A stretch of DNA of 6,719 bases. Origin: DAOUAG01 sp034432935. GTDB taxonomy: Bacteria > Chloroflexota > Dehalococcoidia > SM23-28-2 > RBG-16-64-32. The notes beneath the pieces were generated by a model. It did no database searches, had not been told where the DNA came from, and saw nothing but the letters and a program-made list of their open reading frames with translations. The translations under genes and the position numbers were made by a program. This document shows positions 1 to 5,779 of the stretch, piece after piece; within the stretch, counting starts at the first letter, position 1, and each line of letters starts with the position of its first letter. The DNA lies in contig DAOUBD010000070.1 of the NCBI GenBank assembly GCA_034432935.1, positions 1 to 6,719 on the forward strand, read 5' to 3'.

Positions 1-225
1 AGCGAGGAGGATGCCGAGCTGCTAGCCCTGGCCTCGGAGGTGCGCAGGGAGTTCCGCGACAACGGCATCACGGTGGGTGATTGCCCCCGCTGCGGCAGGG
101 GTCCCAACGACCTCTGGAATGCCGCCCTGGACGCCGGCGTCAAGGGCCTCCTGGGTGAGGGGAGGCGCGACGAGGCGAAAGAGCTCTTGGTCAAACGCCT
201 CCTCGCCCCGTCGAGGGAGACATGA
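1..225 (+). CDS. C-terminal part of an unrecognised protein with a CxxC knuckle
   Basis: The reading frame is open from base 1, so this is the last 74 codons of a longer gene that starts outside the window; the internal GTG at base 40 is not needed as a start. The visible part is mostly charged and probably helical, with one CPRCG knuckle (residues 28-32 of the fragment) and then a helical tail rich in Glu, Arg and Lys ending in APSRET. A single CxxC could be half of a zinc ribbon or a metal or redox site; the partner cysteines, if any, lie upstream. I see no signal peptide or membrane segment in this part. I do not recognise the family. Its TGA overlaps the ATG of hemA in an ATGA, so it is probably translated with hemA and belongs to the operon. 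In related organisms a precorrin-2 dehydrogenase-type gene can lie in this position, but this tail gives no support for that. Confidence 0.7.
   Translation, partial: SEEDAELLALASEVRREFRDNGITVGDCPRCGRGPNDLWNAALDAGVKGLLGEGRRDEAKELLVKRLLAPSRET
213..219 (+). promoter_or_regulatory. Ribosome binding site of hemA
   Basis: GAGGGAG lies just before the ATG at 222; its GAGG core ends 5 bases before the start. It lies inside the last codons of the preceding gene, which fits coupled translation and supports ATG 222 as the hemA start. Confidence 0.6.
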
Positions 226-1514
226 AGGCAGACCTCCCCAGCGTCCTCTGTGTAGGCGTAAGCTACCTAACGGCCCCTGTCGAGGTCCGGGAGAAGCTGG
301 CCTTCGGGGCAGACGAGCTCCCCTTCGCACTTGCCGCTGCCTCCCGCTACGCGGACGGCGTCGTTATCCTCTCCACCTGCAACCGCACGGAGCTCTACGC
401 CGCTGTGCGAGGCCGCGAGGCAGACGGGGCGCCTCTCATCGATCTGCTGAACGGGCTGAAAGAAGCGGACGTGCCAGCCTCTTGTTTCTACGTTTTGCGG
501 CACCTGGAGGCGGTGCGCCACCTGTTCCGGGTGGCCGCCGGTATCGAGTCCATGGTGCTGGGGGAGCACCAGATCCTGGGTCAGGTGCGCGATGCCATGT
601 CGGCGGCGACCCAAGCCCGCACCCTCGATGGCGTGCTCTCCCAGACCTTCCACTCGGCCATTAGCGTCGGGCGCAGGGCGAGAGCTGAGACAGGCATCAG
701 CCGGCAGGCCGTCTCCGTAAGCTCTGCCGCCGTAGCCCTGGCCCGCGAAAGCCTGGGCGACCTGGCCGGCAAGACTATCCTGGTCATCAGCGCGGGGGAG
801 ACCGGCAAGCTGGCCGCCAAGAGCCTGGCCCATTACGCTCGCTCCAAGATCATCGTAGCCAACCGGACGCCAGACCGGGCGTTGGCGCTAGTGGAGGAGC
901 TGGGCTCGGACGCCGCGGCGGTGCCCTTGACGGACGTGCCCCGGGCCTTGGCGGAGGCCGATATCGTCATAAGCGGCACCAGCGCCGAGGGGTTCATCAT
1001 CACGCCGGTGCAGGTGAGGAAGGTCATGTCCCAAAGGGGAGGCCGCTCCCTCCTGTTCATCGATATAGCGGTGCCCAGGGACGTTGACCCTACCGTAGCG
1101 GCCATCGAGGGCGTACATCTGTACGACATCGACGACCTGGAGGCGGTGGCGGCGAAGGGCATGGAGGGCCGCCAGGCGGAGGTAAAGCGCGTGGAGGCCA
1201 TCGTCGAGGCGGAGGTGCAGAACTTCGCCCGTTGGTGGTCGTCGCTAGACGTAGTCCCTGTGATAGCCGCCCTACGCGAGCGCGCGGAGAACATCCGGCG
1301 CCAGGAGGTGGAGAAGGCCCTGAGACGGATGCCGGGCCTGGATGCGGAGGCCCGCCGCCGGATCGAGGCCATGACCAATGCCATCGTCAAGAAGATGCTG
1401 GACCGGCCTATCGCGCGGCTGAAGGACGGGGCCGACAAGGCCCTGTACATGGATGCCCTTCAAGACCTTTTCGACGTTCATCCGGAGCGGGCCAGCCGGA
1501 ATCGCAAGAGCTAG
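222..1514 (+). CDS. hemA: Glutamyl-tRNA reductase
   Basis: This cytoplasmic enzyme makes glutamate-1-semialdehyde from glutamyl-tRNA(Glu) with NADPH, the first committed step of the C5 pathway. The 430 residues are close to the usual family length. The N-terminal catalytic domain has TAPVEVREKLAF (residues 17-28), the STCNRTELY motif with catalytic Cys53, the conserved His100 and the signature GIESMVLGEHQILGQV (107-122). A Rossmann NADPH domain follows from about residue 183, and DIAVPRDVDP (281-290) and LYDIDDLEAV (300-309) mark its end. The C-terminal helical dimerisation domain (about 310-420) includes RWWSSLDVVPVI and an IVKKML..P..RLK stretch. One oddity is that the dinucleotide loop reads S190-A-G-E-T-G195 where GAGEMG is usual. 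Start ATG 222 has a good ribosome site and overlaps the previous stop. The hemC start follows six bases after the hemA stop. No hemX or ccsA-like membrane gene separates them, unlike in Bacillus. Confidence 0.97.
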   Translation: MKADLPSVLCVGVSYLTAPVEVREKLAFGADELPFALAAASRYADGVVILSTCNRTELYAAVRGREADGAPLIDLLNGLKEADVPASCFYVLRHLEAVRHLFRVAAGIESMVLGEHQILGQVRDAMSAATQARTLDGVLSQTFHSAISVGRRARAETGISRQAVSVSSAAVALARESLGDLAGKTILVISAGETGKLAAKSLAHYARSKIIVANRTPDRALALVEELGSDAAAVPLTDVPRALAEADIVISGTSAEGFIITPVQVRKVMSQRGGRSLLFIDIAVPRDVDPTVAAIEGVHLYDIDDLEAVAAKGMEGRQAEVKRVEAIVEAEVQNFARWWSSLDVVPVIAALRERAENIRRQEVEKALRRMPGLDAEARRRIEAMTNAIVKKMLDRPIARLKDGADKALYMDALQDLFDVHPERASRNRKS

Positions 1515-1517
1515 GGG
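1512..1517 (+). promoter_or_regulatory. Poorly spaced ribosome binding site of hemC
   Basis: TAGGGG begins at the hemA stop codon and is the only Shine-Dalgarno-like stretch at this junction. It ends only 3 bases before GTG 1521 and 12 bases before the in-frame GTG 1530. Neither spacing is ideal, so the sequence does not settle which start is used; re-initiation by ribosomes ending hemA may matter more. Confidence 0.4.
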
Positions 1518-1520
1518 CCG

Positions 1521-2447
1521 GTGGCTGCCGTGGGCCGGCGCAACATCGTAGTAGGCACCCGCGGAAGCCAGTTGGCCCTGACCCAGACGGGCCTGGTGGT
1601 GAAGGCGCTCAATGCGGCGCACCCGTGGCTCGCCGTCGAGACCCGGATTATTCGCACCAGTGGTGACCGCTCGGAAGCGGCTCTGACCCAGATGGGCGGG
1701 CGCGGCGTCTTTGTGGCGGAGCTGGAGCAGGCGCTCTTGGCCGGCGAGATCGACGTGGCGGTGCATAGCCTGAAGGACCTGCCGGTGGAGGAGACGCCGG
1801 GGCTGGTCATCGCCGCCATCCCCCCCAGGGAGGACCCGCGGGACGCTCTCGTATCCCGGGGCGGGTTTCCGTTGGTCGAGCTCCCCTCCGGCGCCGTCGT
1901 GGGCACGGGCAGCCCGAGGCGGGCCTGCCAGATCGCCGCCCTACGCCCCGACCTGCGCACAGAGGGGATCCGCGGCAACGTCGATACCCGCCTGCGCAAG
2001 GTGGACGAAGGACAGTACGATGCCGTAGTGTTGGCGGCGGCCGGGCTCTTGCGCCTGGGCTGTCTTGGTAGGGCGACGGAGGTCTTTAGTCCGGATCTGT
2101 TCCTGCCAGCGGTAGGCCAGGGCGCGCTGGCCGTGCAAGTGCGAACGAACGACCAAGAGGCGCGCGACGTGGTGGCAGCCCTGGACGACGCGGCCACCCG
2201 CGCTGCCGTTACAGCGGAGCGGGCTCTGGAGCGCCGGCTGGGCGGGGGCTGCCACGCCGCCGTGGCTGCCTTGGCTGAGGCGCGCGATGGCCGGCTGTGG
2301 CTACGGGCCCTGGCCGGCAGGCCGTCGGGAGAGACGGTGCGGGGCGAGGCCGAGGGCCCGGAGGCAGAGGCCGAGGCTCTAGGCGTCCATCTCGCGGAGG
2401 AGCTCCTCTCGAAGGGTGCCGCAGCCCTCTTGGAAGGCGGGGAGTAA
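1521..2447 (+). CDS. hemC: Hydroxymethylbilane synthase (porphobilinogen deaminase)
   Basis: It polymerises four porphobilinogens into hydroxymethylbilane on a covalently bound dipyrromethane cofactor, in the cytoplasm. The 308 residues match the family. Visible motifs in order are VVGTRGSQLALTQ (10-22), IRTSGDR (44-50), AVHSLKDLPVE (80-90) with catalytic Asp86 (E. coli Asp84), GTGSPRR (128-134) with the substrate-binding arginine pair, IRGNVDTRL (150-158), PAVGQGALAVQVR (196-208) and RLGGGCHAAVAALAE (239-253). Cys244 is the cofactor attachment cysteine (E. coli Cys242). The start is GTG; 1521 is chosen as the longer form, but GTG 1530 would remove only three residues and keep every motif. 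The gene sits 6 bases after hemA and 3 before the cobA-hemD fusion. HemC releases an unstable linear tetrapyrrole that must be closed by HemD, which is encoded next. Confidence 0.97.
   Translation: MAAVGRRNIVVGTRGSQLALTQTGLVVKALNAAHPWLAVETRIIRTSGDRSEAALTQMGGRGVFVAELEQALLAGEIDVAVHSLKDLPVEETPGLVIAAIPPREDPRDALVSRGGFPLVELPSGAVVGTGSPRRACQIAALRPDLRTEGIRGNVDTRLRKVDEGQYDAVVLAAAGLLRLGCLGRATEVFSPDLFLPAVGQGALAVQVRTNDQEARDVVAALDDAATRAAVTAERALERRLGGGCHAAVAALAEARDGRLWLRALAGRPSGETVRGEAEGPEAEAEALGVHLAEELLSKGAAALLEGGE
2439..2444 (+). promoter_or_regulatory. Ribosome binding site of the cobA-hemD fusion
   Basis: GGGGAG lies directly before the hemC TAA stop and 6 bases before ATG 2451, a normal spacing. It supports ATG 2451 as the start. 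Confidence 0.6.
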
Positions 2448-2450
2448 GGC

Positions 2451-3992
2451 ATGGCTGAGGATCGGGAAGGCGCTGGCAAGGTGTCATTGGTAGGAGCCGG
2501 GCCCGGTGACCCCGGCCTTATAACGCTGGCAGCCGTGAAGCGGCTACAAGAGGCCGACGTCGTTGTCTACGACCGCCTGGCATCCCCTGCCCTGCTGGAG
2601 CACGCCCGGCCTGGTGCCGAGCTCATCTTCGTTGGCAAGGAAGGTGGCGGCTCCTGCACTGGCCAGGCCGATATCAACCGGCTGCTGGTGGCGAAGGCCC
2701 AGGAGGGCAAGCGCGTCGTCCGCCTCAAGGGTGGCGATCCCTTCGTCTTCGGCCGCGGCGGCGAGGAGGCGGAGGCGCTGCGCAACGCTGGCATCCCTTT
2801 CGAAATCGTGCCAGGGGTGACGTCCGCAGTGGCCGTCCCGGCTTACGCGGGCATCCCCGTCACTCACCGGGGCCTGGCCACGTCCTTCGCCGTAATCACC
2901 GGCCACGAGGATCCCGCCAAGGAGGAGTCCGGCATCCGCTGGGACAGAATAGCCCAGGGAGCTGACACCCTGGTTTTCCTCATGGGGCTGCGGACGCTCC
3001 CCCAGATCGTCGAGAACCTGGTGGCCAACGGCCGGGCGGCGTCGACTCCGGCGGCGGTGATCCGCTGGGGCACGACGCCTGAGCAGCGAACGGTGACCGG
3101 AACGCTGGCCGATATCGTACAGCGGGTCGAGGAGGCAGGCCTCGCGCCTCCGGCGATCACCGTTGTGGGCGAGGTGGTGAGGCTCAGGGAGACGCTCTCT
3201 TGGTTCGAAGAGAGGCCGCTCTTCGGCAAGCGGGTCCTCATCACCCGCACGCGGCGCCAAGCCAGCGCCCTGGCGCGTCTACTGAGCGAAGAGGGGGCAG
3301 TGCCCATCGAGCTGCCCGCCATCGAGATCGAGCCCGCGGCCGTCGGTCCGCAGACAGAGGCGGCGCTGCTGGAGCTACGGTCAGGGGGATATGCCTGGGT
3401 GGTTTTCACCAGCGCCAACGGTGTTGAGCTGTGGTTTCGCCTCATGCGCGAGCGAGACCTGGATGCGCGGGCCTTCGCCGCCGCAAAGGTGGCGGCCATC
3501 GGCCCCGCCACGGCGGAAGCGCTGCGCCAAAACGGCATCGCGCCCGATCTGGTGCCGCAGGAGTTCATCGCGGAGGGCATCCTCGAAGGGCTGCTGGCGT
3601 CGGTCCGGCCAGGGGAGCGGGTCCTCGTACCCAGGGCTGAGGGAGCCAGGCCGGAGCTGATCGAAGGGCTAAGGCGCGCAGGGGTGACCGTTGATGAGGT
3701 GATCCTCTATCGGGCTGTCACCCCGCGAGAGGCGCCGTCCGAAGCCCTGGCCTCCCTCCGCGAGGGCCGGGTCGACATCGTGACCTTCACCTCTTCCTCC
3801 ACCGTGCGCAACCTCGTCGCACTGTTGGGTGGTGACGTAGAATTGTTGAGGAAGCCTGTCATAGCCTGCATCGGCCCGGTGACGGCGGAGACGGCCCGGG
3901 CCGAAGGACTGAGGGTAGACGTCGTGGCCAGAGAGCATACCATAGAGGGTCTGGTGTCGGCCCTTCGCAAGGAGCTAGGGGGGCAGAGATGA
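2451..3992 (+). CDS. cobA-hemD: Fused uroporphyrinogen-III C-methyltransferase and uroporphyrinogen-III synthase
   Basis: This is one 513-residue protein with two enzymes. Residues about 10-250 form a SUMT (CobA-type) methyltransferase: SLVGAGPGDPGLITL (12-26), VVYDRL (38-43), RLKGGDPFVFGRGGEE (91-106), VPGVTSAVAVPAYAGIPVTH (120-139), the FLMG turn (176-179) and the GTTPEQ region (207-212). It transfers two methyl groups from S-adenosylmethionine to uroporphyrinogen III, giving precorrin-2. Residues about 257-510 form HemD: FGKRVLITRTRRQA (258-271), VFTSANGVELWF (318-329), AAIGPATAEAL (348-358), LVPRAEGARPELIEGL (392-407), VILYRAV (417-423) and TFTSSSTVRNL (445-455). HemD closes and rearranges hydroxymethylbilane to uroporphyrinogen III. 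The reading frame runs through both without a stop or internal start signal, so the fusion looks real. This architecture is known in Clostridia, Chloroflexota and some other bacteria. There is no precorrin-2 dehydrogenase domain as in CysG. The stop overlaps the hemB start. Confidence 0.95.
   Translation: MAEDREGAGKVSLVGAGPGDPGLITLAAVKRLQEADVVVYDRLASPALLEHARPGAELIFVGKEGGGSCTGQADINRLLVAKAQEGKRVVRLKGGDPFVFGRGGEEAEALRNAGIPFEIVPGVTSAVAVPAYAGIPVTHRGLATSFAVITGHEDPAKEESGIRWDRIAQGADTLVFLMGLRTLPQIVENLVANGRAASTPAAVIRWGTTPEQRTVTGTLADIVQRVEEAGLAPPAITVVGEVVRLRETLSWFEERPLFGKRVLITRTRRQASALARLLSEEGAVPIELPAIEIEPAAVGPQTEAALLELRSGGYAWVVFTSANGVELWFRLMRERDLDARAFAAAKVAAIGPATAEALRQNGIAPDLVPQEFIAEGILEGLLASVRPGERVLVPRAEGARPELIEGLRRAGVTVDEVILYRAVTPREAPSEALASLREGRVDIVTFTSSSTVRNLVALLGGDVELLRKPVIACIGPVTAETARAEGLRVDVVAREHTIEGLVSALRKELGGQR
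3977..3983 (+). promoter_or_regulatory. Ribosome binding site of hemB
   Basis: AGGGGGG ends 5 bases before ATG 3989 and lies in the last codons of the cobA-hemD fusion. It supports this start and its ATGA overlap with the preceding stop. Confidence 0.6.
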
Positions 3993-4975
3993 CGACGGTG
4001 CGCGCCTCGCCATTGTCCTTCCGCCGATTCCGGCGTCTCAGGCGGTCGGAGGAGGTACGCGCCCTAGTGCGAGAGACGGCGCTATCGCCGGGCGATTTCG
4101 TCTACCCGCTCTTCGTAACGCACGGCCAGAACGTCCGCCGGGAGATCAGCGCCATGCCGGGGCAATTCCAACTCTCGGTGGATCAACTGCCAGGGGAGGC
4201 GGAGGAGCTGCGCTCCCTGGGCATACCCGCCGTCATCCTGTTTGGCCTGCCGGCTACCAAGGACGACCGGGGCTCCGAGGCGTACGATGCTGACGGCATC
4301 GTGCAGAGGGCGGTGCGGACCCTAAAGCAGGCGGAGCCGCGCCTGGTAGTTATCACTGACGTTTGCCTGTGCGAGTACACTTCCCACGGCCACTGCGGCG
4401 TGGTGGCCGATGGCGAGGTGGACAACGACGCGACGCTTTCGCTGCTGGCGCAAACGGCTGTATCCCAGGCGCAGGCGGGCGCCGATATCGTGGCACCGAG
4501 CGACATGATGGACGGCCGGGTGGCCTCCATCCGCGCTGCCCTGGACGACGCCGGCTTGAGCGGGGTGCCCGTCATGTCTTACGCCGCCAAGCAGGCCTCC
4601 GCTTTCTACGGCCCCTTCCGGGTGGCTGCGGACTCCGCGCCCCAATTCGGCGACCGCCGGTCGTACCAGATGGACCCCGCCAATTGGCGCGAGGCGCTAC
4701 GGGAGATAGAGGCGGACATCGAAGAGGGGGCGGACATCGTCATGGTCAAGCCGGCCCTGTCCAATCTCGACATAATAGCCCGGGCCAGAGAGGCCTTCCG
4801 CCTGCCCATTGCGGCCTACAACGTCAGCGGTGAGTACGCCATGCTGAAGGCGGCCGCGGCGTCTGGCTACCTGGAGGAGCGCCTGGCCGTGCTGGAGGTG
4901 CTGACGGCCATCCGGCGCGCCGGCGCCGATATCATCATCACCTACCACGCCAAGGAGGCGGCCCGCTGGCTGTGA
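3989..4975 (+). CDS. hemB: Porphobilinogen synthase (5-aminolevulinate dehydratase), zinc type
   Basis: It condenses two molecules of 5-aminolevulinate to porphobilinogen in the cytoplasm. The 328 residues match the family. Motifs in order: RFRRLRRS (13-20) and DFVYPLFVTHG (36-46) of the N-terminal arm and barrel start; DVCLCEYTSHGHCG (124-137), in which Cys126, Cys128 and Cys136 form the cysteine triad of zinc-dependent enzymes (magnesium-type enzymes have Ala/Asp there); VAPSDMMDGRV (168-178); SYAAKQASAFYGPFR (197-211) with active-site Lys201; VMVKPALSNLDII (251-263) with the Schiff-base Lys254; and AAYNVSGEYAMLKAA (275-289). Two positions look unusual: Gln202 follows Lys201 where Tyr or Phe is usual, and Asn259 occupies the usual Tyr of KPxxxYLDI. 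All metal and lysine residues are kept, so I expect an active enzyme. The start overlaps the previous stop (ATGA), and its own TGA overlaps the GTG of the HAD gene. Confidence 0.97.
   Translation: MTTVRASPLSFRRFRRLRRSEEVRALVRETALSPGDFVYPLFVTHGQNVRREISAMPGQFQLSVDQLPGEAEELRSLGIPAVILFGLPATKDDRGSEAYDADGIVQRAVRTLKQAEPRLVVITDVCLCEYTSHGHCGVVADGEVDNDATLSLLAQTAVSQAQAGADIVAPSDMMDGRVASIRAALDDAGLSGVPVMSYAAKQASAFYGPFRVAADSAPQFGDRRSYQMDPANWREALREIEADIEEGADIVMVKPALSNLDIIARAREAFRLPIAAYNVSGEYAMLKAAAASGYLEERLAVLEVLTAIRRAGADIIITYHAKEAARWL
4952..4958 (+). promoter_or_regulatory. Strong Shine-Dalgarno sequence upstream of the HAD gene
   Basis: AAGGAGG is a full match to the Shine-Dalgarno consensus inside the last codons of hemB. 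It ends 13 bases before GTG 4972, longer than the usual 5-9, and far from the alternative GTG 5041. Since it also encodes hemB residues AKEAA it may be chance, but it is the only strong site near this start. Confidence 0.35.
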
Positions 4976-5763
4976 GAGGAGCAGTTGCGGCTGGTCCTGC
5001 CCTGACCGGGCGCGAGGCGTCCAAGGCGGGATCCCTGAACGTGGATGTGGTGGCTTTCGACGCCTACGGTACGCTAATCGATTTCACGGAGCCGCATTTC
5101 GTGGCCACTATGGCCGAGATCTGCGGCGACCAGGGGTTGGCGGCGGACGCCGGCCAGGTCTGGCGTGCCTTCGTCCGGGCCTCCTACCAGGTGCGTGCCG
5201 AGAACCACCGGCGGCCCGTCTACCGGCGCTACGATGAGGTGTGGGCGATGCAGTTCGGCATCGTCTTCCGCCAGCTGGGCCTTTCGGGCGACCCTTTGGC
5301 CGCTGCGGCCCACCTCAAGTCACGGCTGGCGGGAGCGTCGGCCTTCCCCGACGTGCCCGATGTGCTGAATGCCCTGAGGCCTCGCTACCGGCTGGCCCTC
5401 CTCTCCAACGCCGATGACGATTTCCTGATGGCCTGTCTCGAGCGCAACGGGCTCCACTTCGACGATATCGTTACCTCGGAGCGGGCGCGGGCTATCAAGC
5501 CGGACCCGGCCATCTTCCTGCACCTGACGGACCGCCTGGGCGCGCCGCCGGAGCGGGTCCTGTACGTGGGCGACGGGCCCATCCCAGACGTGCTGGGCGC
5601 GGTCCGGGCCGGGCTGAAATCGGCTTGGGTCAATCGCCTCGGCGTGCGCAGGCCCAGGGGGGTGCCCAAGCCGGACCTTCGTGTCCGGTCCTTGACAGAG
5701 CTGGCCGGACGGTTGGCGCCGGCCGCCAAGGCGCAACCCGCGAGGCGCCGGATCCCGGAATGA
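4972..5763 (+). CDS. HAD-superfamily hydrolase (subfamily IA), substrate unknown
   Basis: This is a soluble Rossmann-like HAD enzyme with a helical cap. Numbered from GTG 4972 (263 residues), motif I is FDAYGTLID (29-37) with nucleophile Asp30, motif II is LLSNADDD (143-150) with Ser145, motif III is IKPDPAIF (175-182) with Lys176, and motif IV is VLYVGDGPIPDVLGA (196-210) with Asp201 and Asp206. The cap lies between about 38 and 125 and holds VWRAFVRASYQVR. Motif I has Tyr at the +2 position where phosphatases carry the acid/base Asp; this DxYGTL form is typical of 2-haloacid dehalogenases. Motif IV, however, is phosphatase-like rather than the SxNxxD of dehalogenases. The substrate cannot be read from the sequence. 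It overlaps hemB by GTGA and hemL by ATGA, which suggests co-expression with the pathway, though not necessarily a step in it. The first 23 residues precede the fold; GTG 5041 would start right at the HAD strand and is a plausible alternative. The C-terminal tail is basic. Confidence 0.9.
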   Translation: MRGAVAAGPALTGREASKAGSLNVDVVAFDAYGTLIDFTEPHFVATMAEICGDQGLAADAGQVWRAFVRASYQVRAENHRRPVYRRYDEVWAMQFGIVFRQLGLSGDPLAAAAHLKSRLAGASAFPDVPDVLNALRPRYRLALLSNADDDFLMACLERNGLHFDDIVTSERARAIKPDPAIFLHLTDRLGAPPERVLYVGDGPIPDVLGAVRAGLKSAWVNRLGVRRPRGVPKPDLRVRSLTELAGRLAPAAKAQPARRRIPE

Positions 5764-5779
5764 AGTCTGGCGCCGGCCG
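5710..5779 (+). promoter_or_regulatory. Possible long stem across the HAD/hemL junction
   Basis: Bases 5710-5722 (CGGTTGGCGCCGG) can pair with 5767-5779 (CTGGCGCCGGCCG) in 13 contiguous pairs, three of them G-U, leaving a 44-base loop that contains the hemL start. It uses the same 3' arm as the shorter hairpin at 5744-5774, so the two are mutually exclusive. The DNA is very G+C rich here, and a chance origin is quite possible. Confidence 0.3.
5744..5774 (+). promoter_or_regulatory. Predicted hairpin presenting the hemL start codon in its loop
   Basis: Bases 5744-5753 (GGCGCCGGAT) pair with 5765-5774 (GTCTGGCGCC) in 10 contiguous pairs, two of them G-U. The 11-base loop CCCGGAATGAA (5754-5764) contains the hemL ATG and the overlapping HAD stop codon. 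A ribosome finishing the HAD gene would melt the 5' arm. No good Shine-Dalgarno is present (nearest GAGG at 5742-5745, 14 bases away), so hemL initiation probably depends on upstream translation. The pairing is seen; the regulatory role is inference. Confidence 0.4.

Noticed and set aside
264..266. Tyr15 of HemA in place of the His of the NHKTAP-type motif
   Set aside because: As I recall it, Bacillus HemA also has Tyr here (DYKSAP), so it is an ordinary variant.
77..664. Plus-strand 195-codon frame overlapping the unknown gene and hemA
   Set aside because: Arg/Pro/Gly-rich frame-shifted reading of hemA with no domain; the hemA frame is conclusive.
1491..1527. Small inverted repeat around the hemA/hemC junction as a terminator
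   Set aside because: Only about five contiguous pairs, interrupted, with no T tract, and hemC starts within it; not a terminator.
1511..2479. Long 322-codon open frame on the minus strand opposite hemC
   Set aside because: The translation is a Ser/Arg/Ala/Pro-rich, low-complexity product typical of the antisense of G+C-rich genes, while the plus strand has an intact hemC with every family motif.
2864..3580. 238-codon open frame on the minus strand opposite the cobA-hemD fusion
   Set aside because: Same low-complexity antisense composition, no recognisable motif, and it lies wholly inside a well-supported gene.
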